Shown: positions 34,078-42,715 of the stretch, one piece after another
How positions within the stretch are numbered: the first letter of the stretch is position 1
Layout of the letters: each line of letters opens with the position of its first letter
Assembly (NCBI RefSeq): GCF_004329815.1
Contig: NZ_SJPE01000012.1
Coordinates: 1-64,000 of the forward strand
Source: Flavobacterium silvisoli
GTDB lineage: Bacteria > Bacteroidota > Bacteroidia > Flavobacteriales > Flavobacteriaceae
DNA: 64,000 nt
Direction: 5' to 3'
The notes under the pieces: generated by a model
Database searches by the model: none
The model's input: only the letters and a program-made list of their open reading frames with translations
Told to the model about the DNA's origin: nothing
Translations under genes and position numbers: made by a program

Positions 34078-36069
34078 CTACAGTTTAAAGATTATATCAG
34101 CATAAAAATTGCGTCCCATTCTCGGAATATTGTTCCAATCGGAATAAGTAGTGTAATAGGTATCTAATGCATTTTCGACACCTACTCTGAGTCCGACTGA
34201 ACACGGATTCCATTTGAAATTATATCCTACCCCCAGATTAATTACGGCATAGTCAGGAGTACGGTCTTCGCCATATGATGGGCTGTAACGGGTTTGCGTA
34301 GCATTGCCCTGCAAGGTCAACTCGGCCGAATAGCTGTTTTTGCGAAAAGCAAGTCCGGCAGTATAACTCAGCGGACTTATAAACGGGAGGTTTACATCCT
34401 GAGCATCTTTTCCGTAAGTATAGAGCAGTTGAGCATTCCATTTTAACTCGGGCGTCAATTTGTAGGTGGTGGTTAATCCTGCATTCCAAATCACGGCATA
34501 AGAAACCGCAGTATACACTTTTACACCATTGGCTCCTAAAGTCATAGGCACCAATGTGGCGTTAGGTTTGGCAATAATGTAATCATTGATATGGAAGTAA
34601 GACGAGCTTAATTTGAGGCTTGCTTTATCATTTTTAAGTTCGATAAAAGCATTTCCTTCCAGAGACTTTTCATTTTTGAGATTGGGATTCCCCACTTGGT
34701 CAAAGTTATCAAAGCTATTGTATAGATAAAACCCATAACCTTCTGACACAGAAGGAGCACGTTCACCATACCCCAATCCGAATCCATAACTGAAACGAGG
34801 TTTATCAAGATGATAATTGATGGCTAAACTTTTCAAGAAGCGGTTTTTTTGCGCTTTCATTTCGGGGTAAAAAATCTGCAGGCTTTCAAGCCCGAACTCA
34901 CTGGCGACCTTGTTGCTGTGTTGGCCGGCAGCTGCTGTAAATTTGATTCCGGAATGGCAATTGAACACGTAATCATCTTCTATAAAAATGCCTTGGTAAA
35001 AAGTGCGCACATCGGGCCAGGTATACATAAACATAGGTGCTTCGTTCGGATTTTGAGGATACATGGTCATCTCAGCTTTGGACTGATTATAAAACGCATT
35101 CAAATTTGCCAAAAAATGATGTTGTCCTAAGACAGCCTTCGCTTTTGAATAGTAGCCAAACGTTTTGCTCCAACCCGGCATATCCATGTGGATGGGCACA
35201 TTGGGGCGGTGCGTGTCATCCATCTTGTGGGTAATGGTATTAAAGTAGACTTTGGTTTCCCAATCTTTGACCATCGAATTCTTAGGGACATATTGCCATT
35301 TTAAAGATGTAATGAGTGCTTCGGCCAAAGACACATCCATAGGCAAAGCGGGATAGCCCACATTGGTAGCTTTATCATAAATAACAGAAGCTTCCAGTAG
35401 CTGATTTGCGGCCAATTTAAGACCTGATGTTCCGGAGAAATTGATTTTCTTGAATTGAGAGAACAGAACTTCTTTGTCATTGCCGGCTTTATAATCCCCT
35501 GCATTTCGATACATGAAATCGGTATCAAAATAAAGTAAACTGTCGGCATAGGTTACTGAAGTTCCTATGATTTTTTGACGGTTATTAGACTCAAAACCGG
35601 AGTTGAGACTGATGTCCCATTTTTGTTGGTCAAATTTGTTCTGATTTCGTTTCAAATCAACCGATCCGCCAATAGTACTGCCGTAACAGGCTCCCTCCTG
35701 CCCGGAACAAATGGTAGCCTCGGAGAGATTAGACACTTCGACATAAGAAGTAATCGGATCCATCTTATCGGTACAGGCCCCGAAAATGCGCATACCATCA
35801 ATGGTAATCAAAGTGCGTTCTGTTGGCATGCTGTTGATGATGGGTTCCCATGCGTAAGCGCCTCTTTTAATCATGCCTATTTTGATTGATTTTTGCAGAT
35901 ATTCATCAATAGAAGACAGCGTCTTGGATTGCTTTTCGGCCAGTGGTACTTTTTTGCCGATTACAATGATTTCTTTTAATTCCTTGGGCTTAAGAGAATC
36001 ATTGGAAACCTCCTGAGCCTGGCTGTAAAGTCCGGAGATCAGAGCCGCAATTATAAAATGTATTTTCAT
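34078..36069 (-). CDS. TonB-dependent outer-membrane receptor, copper (OprC/NosA) type
   Basis: A 663-residue receptor with a signal peptide (about 1-18), a plug domain (about 35-145) and a 22-stranded-type barrel. The plug has IFGACTDKMDPITSYVE: Cys99 and Met103 match the CxxxM copper ligand and the (G)(A)C..MDP.T.Y pattern of OprC/NosA receptors. HxM-type pairs at 281-283 (HKM) and 294-297 (HMDM) are candidates for the second half of the site. NosA-type receptors supply copper for N2O reductase, and nosZ lies 17 kb away. It is last in a set with a Met/His-rich lipoprotein and a small Cys protein; that set's first gene has a Crp/Fnr-type site. Confidence 0.85.
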   Translation of the reverse strand: MKIHFIIAALISGLYSQAQEVSNDSLKPKELKEIIVIGKKVPLAEKQSKTLSSIDEYLQKSIKIGMIKRGAYAWEPIINSMPTERTLITIDGMRIFGACTDKMDPITSYVEVSNLSEATICSGQEGACYGSTIGGSVDLKRNQNKFDQQKWDISLNSGFESNNRQKIIGTSVTYADSLLYFDTDFMYRNAGDYKAGNDKEVLFSQFKKINFSGTSGLKLAANQLLEASVIYDKATNVGYPALPMDVSLAEALITSLKWQYVPKNSMVKDWETKVYFNTITHKMDDTHRPNVPIHMDMPGWSKTFGYYSKAKAVLGQHHFLANLNAFYNQSKAEMTMYPQNPNEAPMFMYTWPDVRTFYQGIFIEDDYVFNCHSGIKFTAAAGQHSNKVASEFGLESLQIFYPEMKAQKNRFLKSLAINYHLDKPRFSYGFGLGYGERAPSVSEGYGFYLYNSFDNFDQVGNPNLKNEKSLEGNAFIELKNDKASLKLSSSYFHINDYIIAKPNATLVPMTLGANGVKVYTAVSYAVIWNAGLTTTYKLTPELKWNAQLLYTYGKDAQDVNLPFISPLSYTAGLAFRKNSYSAELTLQGNATQTRYSPSYGEDRTPDYAVINLGVGYNFKWNPCSVGLRVGVENALDTYYTTYSDWNNIPRMGRNFYADIIFKL

Positions 36070-36132
36070 TTGAAAAGACTTTAAAAGGTCAAAAGCAGTA
36101 TACTCCTGACCTTTGTTAGTACTTCTTGGATT

Positions 36133-36984
36133 TTAGAATTCAAAATCAAAATAAAGACTGCTTTCGGTAACGGTGTCAGTGATTGACTCTCCTTTTAATA
36201 CTGTGCCTTCAGGACTGATTAGTTTTAAATTGATTTTCCAATAACCGGTCATGGTTAATGACATCTTACCGATATATAATTCGCCGGGAGCGGTTTGAGT
36301 GGCCGCCACATTATTAGGCGAACCGTGATTACCCATACTTGGCATGCGTGGATCTATTTCTAAAGAATAACCGTCAGCAACCGGAAAATGCATCATATCC
36401 TGCATTTTGAAAATGCCTACAATTATATCGTTCACCGCTACTTTGGGATGGTGCGGTTCGGCATAAGCCACTATGTATTTTACGCCGTCGGTACCGGTAA
36501 AGCTATTCACTCTTCTATCGGTAGAAGCCGGCACATCGATTACGTCTTTTGCAGTATAATCAGTTCCGTCAATGGTATAATTGATTTGTAAATCCCAGTA
36601 TTCTGTAGCGTTTTGCGCCATCTGAAAAACAATGTATCCTTCATACAAGGTACCGGAAGGTGTCACTTTTTCTACTTCAGAATACGGACAAGCGTGGGTC
36701 ATCATGTTCATGTGCATTAAAGGCTGCCAAGTTACTGAGGCATTTTTGATGTAGTTTCCGGTGGTTTTGTCTTTGATGCGTATAGAGATTTCGTTATACC
36801 CTTGTTGCAGGCCTCCCAAGTGGGAATACAATTCGATGACATGCGTATCATTAGTCATTTCCTGAAATTTGGAAATATTAGCCAATTCATCCACAACCGG
36901 TGAATCACTGCTGCTGGAGCATGAAGTTAAAGACAATAGTAAAGCTGTGGCTGCTGTAGCCATAATGTTGTATATGCGTTTCAT
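36133..36984 (-). CDS. Met/His-rich lipoprotein, probable copper-binding (YtkA/CopC-like)
   Basis: A 283-residue lipoprotein (LLLSLTSCSSSS, lipid Cys near residue 22) followed by two similar Ig-like halves. The first contains WQPLMHMNMMTHACPYSE and the second KMQDMMHFPVADGYSLEIDP and RMPSMGNHGSPNN. Met/His clusters after an MPxM-type strand are typical of YtkA/FixH-like copper-binding domains. It lies 63 bp upstream of the copper-receptor-like gene on the same strand and should hand copper to it or take copper from it at the outer membrane surface. Confidence 0.75.
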   Translation of the reverse strand: MKRIYNIMATAATALLLSLTSCSSSSDSPVVDELANISKFQEMTNDTHVIELYSHLGGLQQGYNEISIRIKDKTTGNYIKNASVTWQPLMHMNMMTHACPYSEVEKVTPSGTLYEGYIVFQMAQNATEYWDLQINYTIDGTDYTAKDVIDVPASTDRRVNSFTGTDGVKYIVAYAEPHHPKVAVNDIIVGIFKMQDMMHFPVADGYSLEIDPRMPSMGNHGSPNNVAATQTAPGELYIGKMSLTMTGYWKINLKLISPEGTVLKGESITDTVTESSLYFDFEF

Positions 36985-37099
36985 TTTTTTGTTTGTTTAC
37001 ATTAATATCATGCCTGTCGGAATTATAATCCGATAGGTTTTGGACATAACTGTCCTGTCAAAAAGCCTTAGGAACTCATTGACTCTTCAAAACAATTAA

Positions 37100-37468
37100 T
37101 TAAACAGCGGGCGGATGGAACACACTTCCTGCAGTAGTATAATCATAGAGATTGGTGTAGTGTGTGTTTACTTTGAAAGATGGATTCCCATATACTTGAG
37201 GCACTTCACAAGGATGAAAGTACAAACAGAAAAAAGTTTCGGTTTCCTGAGAAGTACCCTTTTTAGTTGGCGTAAGCGGCTTTTCGTTTTCGGCTTCTTT
37301 GGCCAGTTGTTTCATCAAGTGACATTTTCCGTTACAGTGCATCTCGGGTTTGGCTTTATTGACACAAAGCACTTTGGAGATGTAGTCATAATTAACAATG
37401 TAGTCAACCACCGGAAAGACCGGTTTGAGCAACATGATTAAAGCTATTATGATTACCGTTTTTTTCAC
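37100..37468 (-). CDS. Small exported Cys/His protein of the copper-uptake set
   Basis: A 122-residue protein with an N-terminal signal or anchor (KKTVIIIALIMLLKPVFPVV), the segment CNGKCHLMKQLAKE (about 45-58; CxxxC-H-x-M, a metal-site-like cluster) and a C-terminus ending FHPPAV. I recall this as a small flavobacterial family often next to copper or TonB receptor genes, but its role is unknown. A Crp/Fnr-type palindrome and a perfect -7 element precede it, shared with the divergent regulator gene. Confidence 0.7.
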   Translation of the reverse strand: MKKTVIIIALIMLLKPVFPVVDYIVNYDYISKVLCVNKAKPEMHCNGKCHLMKQLAKEAENEKPLTPTKKGTSQETETFFCLYFHPCEVPQVYGNPSFKVNTHYTNLYDYTTAGSVFHPPAV

Positions 37469-37556
37469 GGAATGAAACTTGTTTTAGATTTCGGTAAAAA
37501 CTAAACGAATCTCTTATTGGGTCTATACTAAAAGAGCATACTGTAGTTTTACAGGG

Positions 37557-37632
37557 CAAATGTAGTGCGTTAAAATTTGATTTTTGTATGACTATAGTCA
37601 TATTTTTAGTATTTTTATAACTACTAATTTTG
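37557..37632. promoter_or_regulatory. Divergent Crp/Fnr-controlled promoters (site A)
   Basis: TATGACTATAGTCATA (37587-37602) is a perfect 16-bp palindrome. TAATTTTG (plus, 37625-37632) serves the regulator gene and TACATTTG (minus, 37557-37564) serves the copper set. Both elements end exactly 37.5 bp from the palindrome centre, which places the centre near -43 of each start. This is the activator position of class II CRP/FNR promoters. Confidence 0.8.
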
Positions 37633-37695
37633 TAAACCAAAGCCAAAAAAGCCCTATAAATGAGGCTTTCAAGGCTAAAAACACTTAAAATCAAC

Positions 37696-38286
37696 ATGCA
37701 AATAGATCTAGATTTACTCTTTACCTGGGGTGCCATAGCTAAGGAATATAAAAAAGGAGAAATGATTTTTTGTGAGGACGAAATGGCTAATTTTTATTAT
37801 CAAATTATTGAAGGAAGTATTCGTATGTTCAATTCAAACGATGAAGGAAAGGAATTTACTCAAGGGTACTTTACCGATGGGCAAAGTTTTGGCGAACCTC
37901 CTCTGTTTATAGATGAAAAATATCCCTCAACAGCGGTAGCTTTTCAGGATTCGAAAATCATCAAACTTTCCAAAGATAAATTGATTAAGATTTTAGACGA
38001 ATATCCGGCTGTACAAAAGAAGTTTTTGAATTTAATGTGCCGACGCATCCACTCGAAAGCACAAACCTCAAAAGACATCATCAATCAGAAACCTGAGTTC
38101 AGGATTTTGGCTTTCTTAAATGCGCACAAAAAAGAAAAGAACTATCATGAAAAAGAACTGATTCCGTACACGCGACAGGAAATAGCCAATTTTACGGGAT
38201 TGCGGGTAGAAACAGTCATCAGGGCGTTATCAAAAATGAGTAAATGTAAAAAAGTGGATATCATCAATCACAAAATATATTACTAA
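37696..38286 (+). CDS. Crp/Fnr-family regulator, probable denitrification (DNR/FNR-like) regulator
   Basis: A 196-residue protein with an N-terminal cNMP-type fold (about 10-110) and a C-terminal helix-turn-helix (about 150-190: YTRQEIANFTGLRVETVIRAL, recognition helix RVETVIR). It has no N-terminal Cys cluster, so it is not an oxygen-sensing 4Fe-4S FNR; a haem- or NO-based DNR-like sensor is more likely. The ATG at 37660 would add 12 residues; 37696 is the family start. Its own promoter carries site A, so it is probably autoregulated. It overlaps the next gene by one base (TAATG). Confidence 0.88.
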   Translation: MQIDLDLLFTWGAIAKEYKKGEMIFCEDEMANFYYQIIEGSIRMFNSNDEGKEFTQGYFTDGQSFGEPPLFIDEKYPSTAVAFQDSKIIKLSKDKLIKILDEYPAVQKKFLNLMCRRIHSKAQTSKDIINQKPEFRILAFLNAHKKEKNYHEKELIPYTRQEIANFTGLRVETVIRALSKMSKCKKVDIINHKIYY

Positions 38287-39521
38287 TGAACTTTAACAGT
38301 AAGTTTTGGTTAAAATTTTCACTAATCAATCTGCTGATTGTTGCCCTACTGGGACTTTTGATGCGTTATAAAATCGGATTTGAATTTCCTGTTTTCAATC
38401 AAAAGAGTCTGCAACACTCCCACTCCCATTTTGCCTTTTCAGGTTGGATTAGCCATACTCTAATGGTTTTAATGATTGCCTACCTGAGTAAAAAAAATCA
38501 AGCCTCGCTCAGTTTAAACAAATACAATTATATCCTGACAGCCAATTTAATCTGTGCTTACGGCATGCTCATCTCGTTTATCATACAAGGCTACGGAGGC
38601 TTTTCCATCACATTTTCCACTGTTACGTTGTTTATTTCTTATGCTTTCGGTTATACTTACATAAAGGATTTAAAAAAATTGCCTACTGACGATTTGAGTA
38701 AAAAATGGTTCTCGGCGGCTGTTTTTTTCAACATTATTTCTTCTATAGGCACTTTTGTTTTGGCCTACATGATGATTAATAAAAATATCCATCAGGAGGA
38801 ATATCTGGCTTCTATTTATTATTATCTGCATTTTCAATACAACGGCTGGTTTTTCTTTGCCTGTATGGGGCTGCTGTACGGATTCCTGAATTTGAAAAAA
38901 GAAGAGAATGCGTTTTTTGACACTACTTTTAAGTTGTTCTTTTTTTCCTGTATTCCTGCCTATTTCTTATCTACCTTGTGGGCCGATTTACCGCCGTGGT
39001 TGTATGCGCTAACTGCTATTGCAGCCCTAGTACAAGTGTTTGCCTGGTATAAGTTTTTATTGATTATCATCAGAACTAAAAGAGATTACCTAACTAATTT
39101 CCCCTATTTTTTGCGCTATATTTTGCTGTTTGTGGCCTTTGCCATGAGTGTAAAAGTATTGCTTCAGCTGGGCTCAACCATACCATCGGTCAGTAAGCTG
39201 GCTTTTGGTTTCCGACCTATAGTGATCGCCTATTTGCATTTGGTTTTATTGGCCATCATCAGTTTGTTTATCTTATTTTACATCTATGCCAATCACCTTA
39301 TCCACAGCAATAAAAAAATTAAATTGGGAGTGATTATTTTTTCAGTTGGCGTGCTTCTCAATGAAGTTATTTTGGCAATTCAGGGTGTGGCTTCGTTTAG
39401 TTATACTTTAATTCCGTACGTAGACAAGTTGCTTTTCGGAGCAGCCATTGTTTTAGTTTCGGGTATAGGATTAACAGCTATTTACTCGATAAAAAAAGTA
39501 AAAACAGCCCTTAATTTATGA
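38286..39521 (+). CDS. Multi-pass membrane protein with His-rich motif, unknown function
   Basis: A 411-residue integral membrane protein with about 12 hydrophobic segments. Its first loop has LQHSHSHFAFSGWISH, a cluster of His and aromatics placed as the low-spin haem ligand is in haem-copper subunits such as RPLHT in NorB. It may therefore bind haem, but the later His ligands of a haem-copper centre are not clear. I do not recognise a named family. Its ATG overlaps the regulator stop by one base, so it is translated with that regulator under site A. Confidence 0.7.
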   Translation: MNFNSKFWLKFSLINLLIVALLGLLMRYKIGFEFPVFNQKSLQHSHSHFAFSGWISHTLMVLMIAYLSKKNQASLSLNKYNYILTANLICAYGMLISFIIQGYGGFSITFSTVTLFISYAFGYTYIKDLKKLPTDDLSKKWFSAAVFFNIISSIGTFVLAYMMINKNIHQEEYLASIYYYLHFQYNGWFFFACMGLLYGFLNLKKEENAFFDTTFKLFFFSCIPAYFLSTLWADLPPWLYALTAIAALVQVFAWYKFLLIIIRTKRDYLTNFPYFLRYILLFVAFAMSVKVLLQLGSTIPSVSKLAFGFRPIVIAYLHLVLLAIISLFILFYIYANHLIHSNKKIKLGVIIFSVGVLLNEVILAIQGVASFSYTLIPYVDKLLFGAAIVLVSGIGLTAIYSIKKVKTALNL

Positions 39522-39561
39522 CTCAACTCATAAAATAACCATTTCATAATTAGGTACTTTG
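39517..39561 (+). promoter_or_regulatory. Crp/Fnr-type site and -7-like element of the fasciclin gene (site E)
   Basis: TATGAC-TCAA-CTCATA (39517-39532) has one mismatch to TATGAY-N4-RTCATA. TACTTTG (39555-39561), a one-base-shorter -7 element, ends 36.5 bp from the palindrome centre. Confidence 0.6.
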
Positions 39562-39587
39562 TGTGTATAAACCAAGTATTTATTATC

Positions 39588-40145
39588 ATGAAAAAATCAA
39601 TCCAAACCTTGTTATTTGCCGGTCTGTTAGTAGCTTTCAGTTGCAAACAAACCGACCAAGCCCCAACCGAAACCACAACAGAAGCACAAGCCACCGAACA
39701 ACCTTCAGGACAATCGGGTGTGAAAGACGAAACCTCGAGTCCAAACATTGTACAAACGGCCGCAGGCAGCAAAGACCACACGACTCTGGTGGCTGCAGTG
39801 AAAGCCGCTGATTTAGTTGATGCCTTAAGCAATGCCGGTCCTTTTACCGTTTTTGCGCCAACTAATGCCGCTTTTGACAAATTGCCGGCCGGAACCGTAG
39901 ACGACTTATTGAAACCGGAAAACAAAGAAAAACTGAAAAACATCTTAGGTTACCATACCTATGTTGGCTCTCTTAAAACAGAGTACATGCAGGATGGTCA
40001 GGAGTTTGATATGGTTTTTGGAGGTAAAGTGAAAATCACTAAAAAAGGCGATAAAACTTTTGTCAACGGTTCAGAAATAGTAGCTTCAATACCTACTTCT
40101 AACGGAATCATTCACGTTATTGGAGATGTATTACTGCCCAAATAA
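39588..40145 (+). CDS. Fasciclin-domain lipoprotein
   Basis: About 185 residues: a lipoprotein signal (QTLLFAGLLVAFSCKQ), a low-complexity Thr/Glu/Gln linker (about 22-55) and one FAS1 domain (about 60-185: LVDALSNAGPFTVFAPTNAA, FDKLPAGTVDDLL, NGIIHVIGDVLLP). FAS1 domains mediate adhesion or protein contacts, but their role beside NO-reductase genes is unknown. Starting at 39588 gives the signal; an upstream ATG at 39561 is part of the promoter. Expression is predicted to follow the same Crp/Fnr regulator. Confidence 0.85.
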   Translation: MKKSIQTLLFAGLLVAFSCKQTDQAPTETTTEAQATEQPSGQSGVKDETSSPNIVQTAAGSKDHTTLVAAVKAADLVDALSNAGPFTVFAPTNAAFDKLPAGTVDDLLKPENKEKLKNILGYHTYVGSLKTEYMQDGQEFDMVFGGKVKITKKGDKTFVNGSEIVASIPTSNGIIHVIGDVLLPK

Positions 40146-40185
40146 AGTTTAATTATTAGTTCAAATAAGTTGCATTTTTTTATGG

Positions 40186-40223
40186 AAAGCGCCGGTTTTT
40201 TTTTGAATCAGCGCTTTTTTTTT
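40186..40223 (+). terminator. Terminator of the fasciclin gene
   Basis: AAAGCGC (40186-40192) pairs with GCGCTTT (40211-40217) across an 18-nt loop, followed by Ts to 40223, directly against site B. Confidence 0.7.
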
Positions 40224-40267
40224 GTGATTTGAATCATAAGAAAACCAAAGCGCATTGCTTCTATTTG
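40224..40267 (+). promoter_or_regulatory. Crp/Fnr-type site and -7-like element of norC-norB (site B)
   Basis: GTGATTTGAATCAT (40224-40237) contains TGAT-TTGA-ATCA. The core is identical to that before the DinB gene. The degenerate -7 element ends TATTTG at 40267, 36.5 bp from the palindrome centre. Confidence 0.65.
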
Positions 40268-40293
40268 TAGTGTTATATAACAGTATTCATCTT

Positions 40294-40728
40294 ATGAACA
40301 TGTCATTTAGATACGGTCTGATTCTGGTAGCGTTACTATCATTATTTGCTCTTTACAATGCCATTATTTACAGTTCAACTTCAGATTATGGTAAAGTATC
40401 TTTATCCGAAAAAGCTTTGAATGGAGAGCAGGTTTGGTTGCAAAACAATTGCAATGCCTGTCACCAGCTATATGGTTTAGGGGGATATTTGGGACCCGAT
40501 TTAACCAACGAATATACCCGAATTAATAACGAAGCTTACCTGAAAGCCATGATTAACAGTGGTGTGAAAGTAATGCCTAAATTCAATTTCAGCACAACAC
40601 AACTGAACGATTTGATTCAATTTTTAAAAGAAGTAGACCAAACCGGCTATTACCCAAACATGGAAGCCGTAACGAGAGCTTACGGTTGGGTAAACCTGAA
40701 ATACAAAACTCCTTTACATGAAAAGTAA
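40294..40728 (+). CDS. norC: Membrane cytochrome c, NO reductase subunit C-like
   Basis: About 144 residues: an N-terminal transmembrane anchor (SFRYGLILVALLSLFALYNA), then a periplasmic haem c domain with NNCNACHQLYGLGGYLGPDLT (CxxCH) and a Met ligand candidate in SGVKVMPKFN. The G-G-x-L-G-P-D-L-T stretch is typical of NorC. It passes electrons to NorB. The gene overlaps norB by 11 nt. An upstream TTG at 40255 would place the start before the predicted transcript start. Confidence 0.85.
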   Translation: MNMSFRYGLILVALLSLFALYNAIIYSSTSDYGKVSLSEKALNGEQVWLQNNCNACHQLYGLGGYLGPDLTNEYTRINNEAYLKAMINSGVKVMPKFNFSTTQLNDLIQFLKEVDQTGYYPNMEAVTRAYGWVNLKYKTPLHEK

Positions 40729-42064
40729 CCACTATCCCTTTTATTTTATAGCCACTGGTTTAATTTGTTTAGTGATAGGCATATTGTGCGGGCTGTTGGC
40801 CGGATTTCAATATATAGTCCCCAACTTCATCAAATCAGTTTTACCATTCAATGCGCTGCGACCTTTGCATACTTTGTTTGTGGTGTCCTGGATTTTGTTG
40901 GTGGCGATTGGTGGTATTTACTACTATCTCAATTTGAATTTTCAAAACAACAAAGTTAATTTCAAGTTCATCAAATGGCATTTTTGGTTATTTTTAGTTA
41001 CCGGTTTAGGCATCATTTATGCGTATTTGGGTAAACAATTTGAAGGTAAAGAATACTTAGAATTTCCGAGTTATTATTATTTCCCGATTGTGCTTGGTTG
41101 GATACTGTTTGGAATCAATTACTTCAAAATTACGCTTTCGCATTACACCTTTTGGCCGGTGTATTATTGGATGTGGGGCACCGGAATTTGTTTTATGATT
41201 TATCATTTCACCGAAGCTCATCTTTGGTTATTACCTTATTTCAAAGGTCATTTTATACAAAACATTGCTTTGCAATGGAAAGCCGGAGGTTCTTATGTGG
41301 GTTCCTGGAACATGTTGGTTTACGGAACTTCATTATTTGTCATGGCTAAAATAAGTAACGATGACCGTTACGCTAAATCCAAAAAGGCCTTCTTCTTTTA
41401 CTTCCTGGGGTTAACCAATCTAATGTTTGGTTGGGCCCACCACATATACATCATACCCACAGCGCCCTGGATTAGATATGTAGCTTACGCTATCAGCATG
41501 ACTGAATGGGTGATTTTGTTTTCCATCATATACGACTGGAAAAAGAGTCTATCCGTTCAAATTATAATCAAATATTCTTTGGCTTATCGTTTTATGAAGC
41601 AGGCTAATTTTTGGGTATTTTTAAACATCATTCTGGCGTTGCTGATTTCTATCCCGTCATTGAATATTTTTACCCATGGAACGCATATCACTGTTGCTCA
41701 CTCGATGGGAACCACCATTGGAATCAACACCATGATTTTGCTGTCATCGGTAACTTATATACTTGAATCGACCGGACTAATTGCTGCAACCATTACCCGT
41801 AAAATTGAAAAGAGTTTGACGTTTTTTGCCGTTGCTTTCTTCGGCTTTTGGTTGACCCTATTGGTTTTGGGAGCTAAAAAGGGATATTGGATGTTCTTCG
41901 GACAAAGGCTTTCTTTCGGGGAGTTTCAGGATTCACTCCGCGGCATGTACATACTGTTTTTTCTTTTCGGAATCGGGATGGCCATTGGGTTGTACCGCAT
42001 TGTTTTCTCATTGTTGCGAATCATTAATTCACTAGTCAGTATCAATCCCGAAAAACAACGTTAA
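40718..42064 (+). CDS. norB: Nitric oxide reductase large subunit-like haem-copper protein
   Basis: A 448-residue, about 12-helix membrane protein. Visible ligands: low-spin haem His in LRPLHTLF, the helix-6 His in CFMIYHFTEAHLW, the HH pair in GWAHHIYIIP (non-haem metal site), the Glu in SMTEW, and HGTHITVAHSMGTT for the haem ligands. It should reduce NO to N2O with electrons from the neighbouring NorC. The HFTEAHLW segment differs from the classical cNOR HLWVEGVWE motif, so it may belong to a less typical NOR branch. Its end overlaps the converging nrdG by 23 nt. Confidence 0.85.
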   Translation: MKSNHYPFYFIATGLICLVIGILCGLLAGFQYIVPNFIKSVLPFNALRPLHTLFVVSWILLVAIGGIYYYLNLNFQNNKVNFKFIKWHFWLFLVTGLGIIYAYLGKQFEGKEYLEFPSYYYFPIVLGWILFGINYFKITLSHYTFWPVYYWMWGTGICFMIYHFTEAHLWLLPYFKGHFIQNIALQWKAGGSYVGSWNMLVYGTSLFVMAKISNDDRYAKSKKAFFFYFLGLTNLMFGWAHHIYIIPTAPWIRYVAYAISMTEWVILFSIIYDWKKSLSVQIIIKYSLAYRFMKQANFWVFLNIILALLISIPSLNIFTHGTHITVAHSMGTTIGINTMILLSSVTYILESTGLIAATITRKIEKSLTFFAVAFFGFWLTLLVLGAKKGYWMFFGQRLSFGEFQDSLRGMYILFFLFGIGMAIGLYRIVFSLLRIINSLVSINPEKQR

Positions 42065-42713
42065 AAGCCGCATTGGTTTTGATTTGTTCAGCTTTAATTT
42101 TTAACGAAGCCGGCAAAGGAGCTAGAGTTTCCACATTATTTCTGAAAAACTGCAAGTAATATGTCCCCGTGTAGTGATTGGCCTCCAAATAAGCCATCAT
42201 TTCGCTTAACTCTTCGTTAGAAATTAATTCAGAGTGATAGGTTGTCCGGATTTCAAATGGGACAGTACTCTTTTGCAACACCTGAAACGATTCTTCAAAA
42301 CCAAAAAATAAATCCGATTGGGTAATTTTCTGAAACTGACCTTTAACCGCTTTAAAATCCAAAGCTACATAATCAATAAGTTGTTCATTAATCAGTTGTT
42401 TTAAAACATCGGGGCGCGAACCATTCGTATCAATTTTAACTGAAAACCCCATAGCTTTGACGGCTTTGATTTGTTCAACAATGTGTTTGTGAATCAAACA
42501 TTCGCCACCGCTAAACACTACTGCATCAAGCAAACCTTGGCGCGATTGTAAAAAAGAAATTGCTTCAGGAAAAGTTACGACACCTTTTCCTAAAACAATT
42601 TCCGGATTATAACAGTATAAACATCTCATATTGCAGCCGGCATACCAAAAAATGCAAGCCGATTTGTTGGGAAAATCCAACAATGTAAAAGGAGTTATAC
42701 TGTAAATAGACAT
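42042..42713 (-). CDS. nrdG: Anaerobic ribonucleotide reductase-activating protein (radical SAM)
   Basis: A 223-residue radical SAM enzyme with GCNMRCLYCYNPE (CxxxCxxC, about 27-40) that binds a 4Fe-4S cluster and S-adenosylmethionine. It also has GGECLIHK. It generates the glycyl radical on NrdD. It begins 2 bp after the stop of the small glycyl-radical ORF, in line with forming a complex with that product. Its 3' end overlaps the norB 3' end by 23 nt. Confidence 0.92.
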   Translation of the reverse strand: MSIYSITPFTLLDFPNKSACIFWYAGCNMRCLYCYNPEIVLGKGVVTFPEAISFLQSRQGLLDAVVFSGGECLIHKHIVEQIKAVKAMGFSVKIDTNGSRPDVLKQLINEQLIDYVALDFKAVKGQFQKITQSDLFFGFEESFQVLQKSTVPFEIRTTYHSELISNEELSEMMAYLEANHYTGTYYLQFFRNNVETLAPLPASLKIKAEQIKTNAAFNVVFRD

Positions 42714-42715
42714 GC

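Noticed and set aside
37021..37099. Terminator between the small Cys protein and the Met/His lipoprotein genes
   Set aside because: Only weak inverted sequence around ATAATCCGATAGG without a T-run was seen, so the three-gene set may be one transcript.
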